Shown piece by piece: positions 7,540 through 12,867 of a stretch of DNA of 12,867 nucleotides. Within the stretch, counting starts at the first letter, position 1; every line of letters starts with the position of its first letter. The notes beneath the pieces are model-generated. The model had not been told where the DNA came from. It saw nothing but the letters and a program-made list of their open reading frames with translations, and made no database searches. The position numbers were made by a program, and so were the translations under genes. This DNA comes from G963666945 sp963666945 (GTDB lineage: Bacteria > Bacteroidota > Bacteroidia > Bacteroidales > Marinifilaceae), in the NCBI GenBank assembly GCA_963666945.2, contig CAXXRT010000029.1:1-12867 (forward strand). The letters are read 5' to 3'.

Positions 7540-9387
7540 ATGTTATTCAAAATTGTAACCACAGATAATGATGAAATATTCATGGAATGTTTAGATGCTA
7601 TAAAAAAGTCTCTTTACAACGAAAAGGAATATAATACAGAAGATAATATAAAGTCACTACATGAATGTTTGAAGTTTTATGAAACAGAGGATAAAGATCC
7701 TCTTAAAATCTGTCTTGATAAATTAGTTGAAAAAATCTGTTATAGATCTTTTGAAAAGTTTTATGGTGAATCGCATGGCCAATCTTATGGAAAATATAAG
7801 GTTATTGGTAATAAAAATATGCCTTTCCCTTTTATTGACAGGTATCATAAATTCTTTCTTCAAAGGAAATGGAATATTCCAATGGGGGATTTTGACTCTG
7901 AAGAAAGCATAAATAATTTATTCAGACTTGAGGAACCTGAAGATAATTCAACTCTTCTTTTGAATTATTCCCGAAATTTTGGTGATTATAATCATTTGCT
8001 CAACGTGATTGCAGCGACTGCACGTATTATGAATTACCTTAAAGAGATTAATGTCATAGAGGAATTCCTTACTTCTTCTTATAAAGCAAGAATTGTATGG
8101 AGAGAATACGCTGAAATTGTAAAATACGACCCCCAAACGCAAGGTCTGAGAATATTTATGCTTATGTTGGCTGCTTATTTCCACGATATTGGCAAAACAG
8201 TGGTAAAGCACCGACATGGAATGGAGGGGGCTATTATAATTTCTGAACATTCAAGTCAGGCATGGTTCCAATTAAACAGGATAGCAAAAGCACATAATAT
8301 TAAAGAGGAGTTTGCCAGAACCGATCTGTTTTTGATTTCCGATTATTTAGATTATCACGATATATTTGGAAAACTATCTAACGGTGAAGCTGGCTATTTT
8401 CAACTGGAAGATTTAATCTATAAAATAAAACGATTTAGCTTAAAAAACTCACTTCATCAGGAGCAAAAGAATTGGTCAATTCGCTGTCTGTTCGATTTAT
8501 GGGTTTTAAATATCGCTGACATAATGGTCTCTGCTAAAGATAAGTATGTGAGACAGACAGTTTGGGAAAATAAAGATGAATCGTTTAAATATATTGAGGA
8601 ATTCTCTAAAAATATAGCTAAGTTTGACACTCTCAGGCATGATCTTGGGATTGCCAATAATCTCCTGGAAATTATTAATGAGCACCGACATACTGATGTT
8701 TTACAGAAACTTTCCATTAATTCCGAAATTAATTCCGAAAGACATACTATAGAAAGAATTAGAAGATTGGTATGTTCTTCAATTAGATTTACTACAGATG
8801 AGTGTGGGGATAAACTCAAAAGTATTAATAATATAATTCCATTTATTAATTCTGCTTGCGATATCTCTGAAACATCTTTATCTATAAATATTGAGAGATC
8901 GATAATTGCAATAAGTAACCTTCAGGATTTTTGCACAAGATTTTCATGGATTTCTCAAATGGATTCTTCTTTGGGCTTTTTTAAAGCTATATGTTACAGG
9001 GCTCTTTTTAAGATTAATGAGGAAATAGAGGAAAAAGAAGAACCTAAAAAGTCCGATAAGTCGGGAATAAAAAGTAATTATTGCTTCCGAACCATGTGGA
9101 TTAGAGATAAATTCTCTGACAAATTGGGGGAAGATCCTGCTTTTGTAAAAGATTTAAATAAATTGCAAAGTCAGTATTTTGTGGAAAATTACGTCTCTGT
9201 TGTTATTCAAATAATTGCCCATCTATTATATAGAGAGGAGGGGATTGAAAGAATTAAAAATATTGAATTTAATGATGCTGTTGGAAGACTTACAGATGAA
9301 AAGTTGGATTCTATTTTATCTCTGAAGGGACCATATCATTCAAAGCGCTCTATTCAGTTTGTTCTCAAAACTGTGTTTGTGTATTGA
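7540..9387 (+). CDS. HDIG-type metal-dependent hydrolase, uncharacterised
   Basis: A 615-residue soluble protein with a central HD-superfamily domain; I do not recognise a named family. Candidate metal ligands lie in the expected order: His152, His215-Asp216 (in HDIGK, 215-219), His226 (in HGMEGA), His237 or His273, and Asp327 (in ADIMV). The H...HD...H...H...D pattern suggests a two-metal phosphohydrolase or phosphodiesterase acting on a nucleotide or phosphoester (inference). Residues 1-140 and 330-615 are helical with no motif I can name, and a highly charged low-complexity linker lies at about 494-510. There is no signal peptide or membrane segment, and no sensor, GGDEF or nucleotidyltransferase domain. 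The ATG at 7540 is the first start; Met15 is possible because a TAATATTTG sequence sits just before the ATG. It is a single gene in AT-rich surroundings, bounded downstream by a hairpin. Confidence 0.8.
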   Translation: MLFKIVTTDNDEIFMECLDAIKKSLYNEKEYNTEDNIKSLHECLKFYETEDKDPLKICLDKLVEKICYRSFEKFYGESHGQSYGKYKVIGNKNMPFPFIDRYHKFFLQRKWNIPMGDFDSEESINNLFRLEEPEDNSTLLLNYSRNFGDYNHLLNVIAATARIMNYLKEINVIEEFLTSSYKARIVWREYAEIVKYDPQTQGLRIFMLMLAAYFHDIGKTVVKHRHGMEGAIIISEHSSQAWFQLNRIAKAHNIKEEFARTDLFLISDYLDYHDIFGKLSNGEAGYFQLEDLIYKIKRFSLKNSLHQEQKNWSIRCLFDLWVLNIADIMVSAKDKYVRQTVWENKDESFKYIEEFSKNIAKFDTLRHDLGIANNLLEIINEHRHTDVLQKLSINSEINSERHTIERIRRLVCSSIRFTTDECGDKLKSINNIIPFINSACDISETSLSINIERSIIAISNLQDFCTRFSWISQMDSSLGFFKAICYRALFKINEEIEEKEEPKKSDKSGIKSNYCFRTMWIRDKFSDKLGEDPAFVKDLNKLQSQYFVENYVSVVIQIIAHLLYREEGIERIKNIEFNDAVGRLTDEKLDSILSLKGPYHSKRSIQFVLKTVFVY

Positions 9388-9442
9388 CAATATTATATTG
9401 GTATAAGATAATTTTAAAGTTTATTTATACTCTTCTTTAATT

Positions 9443-9481
9443 AAATAGAATAAGCAGTAGTCTCTACTACTTATTCTATTT
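9443..9481. terminator. Convergent hairpin terminator after the HD gene
   Basis: An 18-base inverted repeat (9443-9460 and 9464-9481) with one C/A mismatch and a 3-base nominal loop, flanked by T-rich sequence on the plus side. It lies between the convergent HD hydrolase (stop 9387) and BKACE (stop 9488) genes and can serve both. Confidence 0.75.
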
Positions 9482-9487
9482 TGTGTT

Positions 9488-10315
9488 TTATCGTTTATAA
9501 TTATAAAAGCCTAATTTGCCAAAATCTTCTGGGGTATAAAATTCTTTCTGATGAATATCAATCAATTTGTGTATGCGTTTAATGATTTCTATATTCTTGC
9601 ATAAGCGTGTTTTTTTCGAATCCCACCATACATTGTCTTCAAGACCTGCACGAACACCATAGCCCATGGCAATAGCTGCTGCATTAACCTGTAGCTGATA
9701 TTTACTGAGACCGGCAAGTCCTACAAAATGGTCTTCAGGAATCTCTTTTAGTGCGGCTGCTATTTGTGTGAAATTAGCCTGAAATCCTGATATGTTTCCA
9801 AATAGCAGGTTCCAATAAAAAGGACCTTTAAAAATATTCTTCTTTATAAGGTATAATCCGAAATTTATCATGCCTAAATCGAAACATTCTAACTCGGGGT
9901 TTACTCCATATTCATTCATTTTATTGGCTAATTGCATAATCATATTTGGAGAATTTACAGATGCTTGTTTTATGAAATTGAGTGAAGATAATGTGAGTGA
10001 ACACATATCCGGCTGTAACTCAATTAGCTCTGACCGTTTCTCGAATTCCGGAAATGTCCTTCCTGATGTGCTTCCACATACTATTAAATTGGGGCAATGT
10101 TTGCGTACTCCTTCAAAAATTTCACGATATATATGCTTCTTCCAGGTTGGTGTTCCTTGCTCATCACGTGCATGAAGATGAACAATGGTAATACCAACTT
10201 CATATGCTTCATGAACCTGTTCTATTATTTCCTGAGGTGAGATAGGGACGTGAGGTGTTAATTCTTTGGTTGGAACCATACCTGTGGGGCAAAAATTGAT
10301 TATGATCTTTTCCAT
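9488..10315 (-). CDS. Beta-keto acid cleavage enzyme (BKACE, DUF849) homologue
   Basis: A 275-residue TIM-barrel, Zn-dependent enzyme of the BKACE family. The founding member, Kce, condenses 3-keto-5-aminohexanoate with acetyl-CoA in lysine fermentation; other members act on different beta-keto acids. The zinc motif VHLHARD (45-51, His46 and His48) is clear, as are GSTSGR (81-86), LECFDLGM (142-149) and GVRAGLEDN (220-228), which supplies the third zinc ligand Glu226 with catalytic-type Arg222 and Asp227. The N-terminal CPTGMVPTKE stretch differs from Kce, which from memory has a Glu near position 14 where this has Val, so the lysine-pathway substrate should not be assumed. No other lysine fermentation gene is nearby. 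It is a single gene with a long 5' region. Family secure, substrate unknown. Confidence 0.9.
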   Translation of the reverse strand: MEKIIINFCPTGMVPTKELTPHVPISPQEIIEQVHEAYEVGITIVHLHARDEQGTPTWKKHIYREIFEGVRKHCPNLIVCGSTSGRTFPEFEKRSELIELQPDMCSLTLSSLNFIKQASVNSPNMIMQLANKMNEYGVNPELECFDLGMINFGLYLIKKNIFKGPFYWNLLFGNISGFQANFTQIAAALKEIPEDHFVGLAGLSKYQLQVNAAAIAMGYGVRAGLEDNVWWDSKKTRLCKNIEIIKRIHKLIDIHQKEFYTPEDFGKLGFYNYKR

Positions 10316-10365
10316 CTTACAAACTTGTGTTATGCTTTATACTAAAAGTGATTACATGATTTTTG

Positions 10366-10400
10366 TATAAATATATACATAACGTTATTATACATTTATA
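10366..10400. promoter_or_regulatory. AT-rich palindrome upstream of the BKACE gene, possible operator
   Basis: A near-perfect palindrome: 12-base arms (10366-10377 and 10389-10400, 11 of 12 paired) flank a perfect 10-base palindrome ATAACGTTAT (10379-10388), with one extra C. It lies 51-85 bases before the BKACE start, next to a weak -7-like AACCTTTG (minus strand, 10406-10413). The position would suit a repressor site. AT-rich DNA makes chance palindromes more likely, so this is tentative. Confidence 0.4.
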
Positions 10401-10525
10401 AATATCAAAGGTTACATAAAATTATTTGACTTTTGGGAATAGCAATGGACTCAAACATTTTTAATTTATCGAATGTGACTGTTGAATAATAAGATAGATG
10501 AAATATTGTTTATTCTGATATTGGT

Positions 10526-11002
10526 TTATTCCAAATTCCGAAATATTGAATTTATCGTCTCCAGATTGAGTAAATCTTTCTTCATTTTAAGACCTCCGGC
10601 ATAACCAACCAGCGTTTTGTTGGAGCCTATTACCCTGTGACAAGGTATTATTATTGGGATAGGATTTTTGTTGTTTGCCATTCCTATTGCCCTTGATGCT
10701 TTGGGGTTGCCTATGGCTATGGCAATTTCTTTATAGCTGCGTGTTTCTCCATAGGGTATATTTTTAAGTTCATCCCATACTTTAAGCTGAAAATCCGTTC
10801 CTCTGGGATTTAGCTTCAAATGGAACTCTTTCCTTTCTCCTCTGAAATATTCTTCAAGTTGATATTTTGCCTCAATAAAATAGTCTTCCGACTTAATATG
10901 GTTTTCAGGAATATCTCTATCAATCAATAACTCTGAAATGCCGTCTTCGTCGCCTACTATAATCATTCTGTAATAAGAATTGTAGAATATATCGTAATAC
11001 AT
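10526..11002 (-). CDS. ogt: Methylated-DNA--protein-cysteine methyltransferase
   Basis: A 158-residue suicide repair protein that moves the methyl group of O6-methylguanine (and O4-methylthymine) in DNA to its own cysteine. The active-site motif PCHRV is at 120-124 with the acceptor Cys121. Upstream of it are FQLKVWDEL (71-79), the helix-turn-helix block IPYGETRSYKEIA (82-94) and RAIGMANNKNP (104-114), which holds the Arg finger and the Asn hinge. The GYAGG after the active site is also typical. The N-terminal 65 residues are the short ribonuclease-like domain. The length is that of stand-alone Ogt, with no AdaA or AlkA part. The promoter region carries repeated TACTAAAT palindromes, a possible operator. 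It could equally be labelled the C-terminal type of Ada, but the single-domain form is Ogt. Confidence 0.95.
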   Translation of the reverse strand: MYYDIFYNSYYRMIIVGDEDGISELLIDRDIPENHIKSEDYFIEAKYQLEEYFRGERKEFHLKLNPRGTDFQLKVWDELKNIPYGETRSYKEIAIAIGNPKASRAIGMANNKNPIPIIIPCHRVIGSNKTLVGYAGGLKMKKDLLNLETINSIFRNLE

Positions 11003-11042
11003 ATTGGATTTATATTTATAACATAAAAGGTATAGCCTTTGA

Positions 11043-11076
11043 TACTAAATACTATTTATAATATTTAGTACTAAAT
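11043..11076. promoter_or_regulatory. TACTAAAT repeat/palindrome cluster upstream of ogt
   Basis: Three copies of the same half-site: TACTAAATA at 11043-11051, its inverted partner TATTTAGTA at 11062-11070, and TACTAAAT again at 11069-11076. The last two form a perfect 12-base palindrome TTTAGTACTAAA (11064-11075). The cluster starts 41 bases before the ogt ATG, and a -7-like TACCTTTT (minus, 11025-11032) lies between them, so a bound protein would cover the -33 region. No regulator gene is adjacent. Confidence 0.45.
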
Positions 11077-11137
11077 TAGTTGTTTTTACCGCCTTTTTAA
11101 AATAGAAATTAAATTATCCCGGAATTAAATCATGGGG

Positions 11138-11176
11138 AAAATAAACGGAGGCATAATTTATACCTCCGTTTATTTT
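11138..11176. terminator. Terminator of the outer-membrane protein gene
   Basis: Perfect 14-base inverted repeat (11138-11151 and 11163-11176) with a GGAGG/CCTCC core and an 11-base loop. On the minus strand it is followed by CCCCATG; the T-run that acts as the U tract is inside the 3' arm (TTTATTTT). It starts 67 bases after the stop of the barrel-protein gene. Confidence 0.75.
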
Positions 11177-11242
11177 TGTTTTATGTGAAAGTGTGTATAA
11201 GGCAGTCAGAACATTCTTTTTCTTTGCGTAAATTTAGTTTTG

Positions 11243-11839
11243 CTAATTGAAGAATATGGACATTCCAAAGGTAATACTCATTATGCTGTCTTTTAAATCC
11301 CAATCTTCTCCCATAAAATCGCCTGATTTTTTAGAGTATATATAATTGACTCCTAAGTCTAATGAAATGTTGTCTTTAACAAAATAGGATATACCTGCAC
11401 CTCCTCCAAACACCATTCCATCAGCATCAACTTCTACACCTTCATCTACATCGGCTTTCCATTTAATCCAACCAATTCCGGCGTGTATAAATGGCCTAAA
11501 ATCATTTTCCATTGGTATATAATATCTTACCATAGGCATTATGGCAAAACTTGTTTCTTTCATTTCTACTCCATCTTTAGGATCTTCCTTTGCATGTGTA
11601 TACAATAAATCAAGTCCCACAACCATATTATCTATTATAAATATACCAATTGAAGGGATAAAACTGATATTGGTAATATCGTTTTCAATTTTCTCACCAT
11701 TCTCAAATGTCTGAGAATCGAATGATAAATCAAGCATTGTACTTCCACTAATATATAGTGTTCCTTTTTCTGTTTGTGCATAAATAATATTTGCACATAA
11801 GATTATAGCCAAAATTAAAAGTGATTTTTTCATGATCAT
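11243..11839 (-). CDS. Outer-membrane beta-barrel protein
   Basis: A 198-residue exported protein resembling the OmpA-like/OmpW-size eight-stranded barrels (outer-membrane protein beta-barrel domain). The signal peptide is clear: Lys4-Lys5, a hydrophobic core of about 15 residues, and a likely cut after Ala21 (ANIIYA then Q). After it, alternating strands run to the end: GTLYISGSTMLDLSF, ISFIPSIGIFI, VVGLDLLYTHA, SFAIMPMVRYYIP, FRPFIHAGIGWIKW, GMVFGGGAGISYF, ISLDLGVNYIYS and a final SIMSITFGMSIFF. That is about eight strands with acidic loops. The last residue is Asn after two Phe, so the end is nearly the usual aromatic terminus. The ATG at 11833 (MKKSL) is an equally good start. Pore or structural role is unknown. 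It is a single gene with its own terminator. Confidence 0.88.
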   Translation of the reverse strand: MIMKKSLLILAIILCANIIYAQTEKGTLYISGSTMLDLSFDSQTFENGEKIENDITNISFIPSIGIFIIDNMVVGLDLLYTHAKEDPKDGVEMKETSFAIMPMVRYYIPMENDFRPFIHAGIGWIKWKADVDEGVEVDADGMVFGGGAGISYFVKDNISLDLGVNYIYSKKSGDFMGEDWDLKDSIMSITFGMSIFFN

Positions 11840-12077
11840 TTTGTTTTAATTGAAATTACATCATAATAAATATGCCAAATAGCATTATATATTTTACTCT
11901 TATAACTAATAATAGTTGCAATAGTCAATATAATTTTGATGATATCCTTTTAATTTATGGATAAACAGCATATAAATATGAACAGATAATTTTAAAAGTT
12001 GATTTTCTAAGTTTTTGATAATTAAAACATAGGGCTGTATACCCCGAAAATACTGGGAATTTTATGCTTATATGGTT

Positions 12078-12106
12078 TTGTTTTTTAAATAAAATATCTA
12101 TCTTTG
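12078..12106 (+). promoter_or_regulatory. Promoter of the tRNA-Arg gene
   Basis: TTTTG (-33, TTG at 12078-12080), an 18-base spacer, then TATCTTTG (12099-12106), a full match to the Bacteroidota promoter TTG-N17-23-TAnnTTTG. It lies 24 bases before the mature tRNA 5' end, leaving a short leader for RNase P. Confidence 0.85.
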
Positions 12107-12130
12107 CACCGCAATTAAAAAAATAAGGAT

Positions 12131-12205
12131 GGTCCAGTAGCTCAGTTGGATTAGAGCAACGGCCTTCTAAGCCGTAGGTCACAGGTTCGAGCCCTGTCTG
12201 GATCA
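12131..12205 (+). tRNA. tRNA-Arg (anticodon UCU)
   Basis: A 75-base tRNA that folds completely. The acceptor stem is GGTCCAG with CTGGATC (one G-U pair). The D arm is GCTC/GAGC with a 10-base loop, and the anticodon stem ACGGC/GCCGT holds the loop CTTCTAA, giving anticodon TCT for AGA (Arg). The variable loop has five bases, the T arm is ACAGG/CCTGT with loop TTCGAGC, and the discriminator is A12205. The 3' CCA is not encoded (CGA follows), so it must be added by the CCA enzyme. Confidence 0.96.
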
Positions 12206-12209
12206 CGAT

Positions 12210-12247
12210 AACAGGAAAAGGAAGCTTTAAAGCTTCCTTTTCCTGTT
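12210..12247 (+). terminator. Terminator of the tRNA-Arg gene
   Basis: Perfect 38-base palindrome with 19-base arms (12210-12228 and 12229-12247), in practice a stem of about 17 pairs closed by TTAA, followed by TATTCTC. It starts five bases after the tRNA 3' end. It is symmetrical, so it would also block minus-strand transcription. Confidence 0.85.
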
Positions 12248-12277
12248 TATTCTCATTCTTTAATTTGGCCGATAGTA

Positions 12278-12328
12278 TTGGAATTTATATTTTTATTGTC
12301 AGATATCTTTATTTATTAAATAAAGATA
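12278..12328 (+). promoter_or_regulatory. Candidate promoter overlapped by a 25-base palindrome
   Basis: TTG (12278-12280), a 23-base gap, then TATCTTTA (12304-12311), one base off the -7 consensus. The -7 box is the left end of a perfect palindrome with 12-base arms (12304-12315, 12317-12328) around one T. The start codon of the next gene is at 12350. This arrangement suits autoregulation, but the AT content weakens it. Confidence 0.45.
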
Positions 12329-12349
12329 AATTACAAACAAAGAATTACC

Positions 12350-12867
12350 ATGATAAGCAGTATATATAAATGGCTAAATAGAAAATACTCTCAAAATTTT
12401 ATTATAGCGAAGCCTTTTATAGGATCTTTTATTATTGTGCTATTTTGTCTGGCATTTATTTTACTCTATAGACCTCTTAATTCCCATCCTGGAGAATCGT
12501 TGAGTTATGAACAAACTATGATAGTATACTGTGCTTCAATGGTTATTCCTATTGTTCTGTTGGTGTGGATTATAAAAAAAATAAGATTCTTTTCTAAAAA
12601 AGAGGAGTGGACTATATTAAAAGAATTTGTTTCTATTGTTATAGTCTTACTTGGAATAGGAACAACCGTTTATTTTATGGCTTTTCTTGTTGAGGAACCA
12701 GCGGAAAGATGGAATTTGGGCACCTATTGGGATTCCTGTTTAAATGCTTTTCTGGTTTGCATTATTCCTTTCACATTTTTTTCTCTCAGGAATTATCGAT
12801 TCTCATTTACCATGGATACCAATGTGTATAGAAATGAAAAAAATGAATATTTAAATCAGAATACTAA
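12350..12867 (+). CDS. Membrane-anchored regulator, probable LytTR family, N-terminal part
   Basis: The frame is open from the ATG at 12350 to the right edge (172 codons), so the C-terminus is missing. The visible part has four hydrophobic helices: about 22-41, 57-75, 91-114 and 126-146. A short N-terminal amphipathic stretch (MISSIYKWLNRKY) precedes them, and a polar stretch (from about 147) follows the last helix. The pattern F-I-x-RP-x(n)-YEQ...IVYCASMVIP...KKEEWTILKEF (84-92 for the last block) is the one I know from Bacteroidota proteins that have four membrane helices followed by a cytoplasmic LytTR DNA-binding domain. That domain would lie beyond this window, so the assignment is an inference from the membrane part only. 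A palindrome over its promoter would suit autoregulation. Confidence 0.7.
   Translation, partial: MISSIYKWLNRKYSQNFIIAKPFIGSFIIVLFCLAFILLYRPLNSHPGESLSYEQTMIVYCASMVIPIVLLVWIIKKIRFFSKKEEWTILKEFVSIVIVLLGIGTTVYFMAFLVEEPAERWNLGTYWDSCLNAFLVCIIPFTFFSLRNYRFSFTMDTNVYRNEKNEYLNQNT

Noticed and set aside
7948..8819. Minus-strand ORFs inside the HD hydrolase gene
   Set aside because: They are antisense to the frame with the metal-ligand motifs and show no recognisable domain.
11177..11242. TTTCTTTG on the plus strand as a -7 promoter box
   Set aside because: It is one mismatch from consensus, but there is no plus-strand gene or RNA downstream; it lies antisense to the barrel-protein gene.
11955..12206. 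83-codon minus-strand ORF across the tRNA
   Set aside because: Its N-terminal half (TGLEPVTYGLEGRCSNPTELLD type) is the antisense of the tRNA-Arg gene, a well-known artefact, and the rest lies in AT-rich spacer.

Overview
The window looks like a chromosomal segment of a member of the Bacteroidota. The evidence is AT-rich DNA, near-absent Shine-Dalgarno sites, -7 promoter boxes of the TAnnTTTG type (TATCTTTG at 2375 and at 12099), a membrane-anchored regulator of the type often coupled to LytTR in this phylum, and a small outer-membrane barrel protein with a Bacteroidota-like signal peptide. Genus cannot be read from the sequence. No IS element, phage gene, CRISPR array or rRNA was seen, and no gap between genes exceeds 300 bases.

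Layout. 1-1334 (minus): a YhcH/YjgK/YiaL-type sugar-handling protein followed by an MFS transporter that runs off the left edge, probably one operon. 1594-2154 (minus): MntP manganese exporter. 2408-4033 (plus): ABC-F translation ATPase with its own promoter and a perfect 17-bp terminator hairpin. 4302-6255 (plus): an orphan GNAT / RLAN / RimK-like ATP-grasp fusion enzyme, interrupted by a one-base frameshift near 4935-4938. 6374-7258 (minus): patatin-like lipid hydrolase, convergent with the fusion gene and sharing a terminator hairpin. 7540-9387 (plus): a 615-residue HDIG-type metal-dependent hydrolase of unknown role. 9488-10315 (minus): a BKACE (DUF849) beta-keto acid cleavage enzyme, convergent with the HD gene across a hairpin. 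10526-11002 (minus): an Ogt-type DNA alkyl-repair protein. 11243-11839 (minus): an outer-membrane barrel protein with a terminator. 12131-12205 (plus): tRNA-Arg(UCU) with a textbook promoter and hairpin terminator. 12350 to the right edge (plus): the N-terminal membrane part of a probable LytTR regulator.

Most genes are single transcription units serving general functions: metal homeostasis, translation, DNA repair, lipid turnover and envelope. They do not form one pathway. The least explained parts are the GNAT-RLAN-ATP-grasp fusion with its frameshift, the orphan HD hydrolase, and three AT-rich palindromes upstream of ogt, the BKACE gene and the LytTR-like gene that could be operators. I found no convincing multi-gene novel system.
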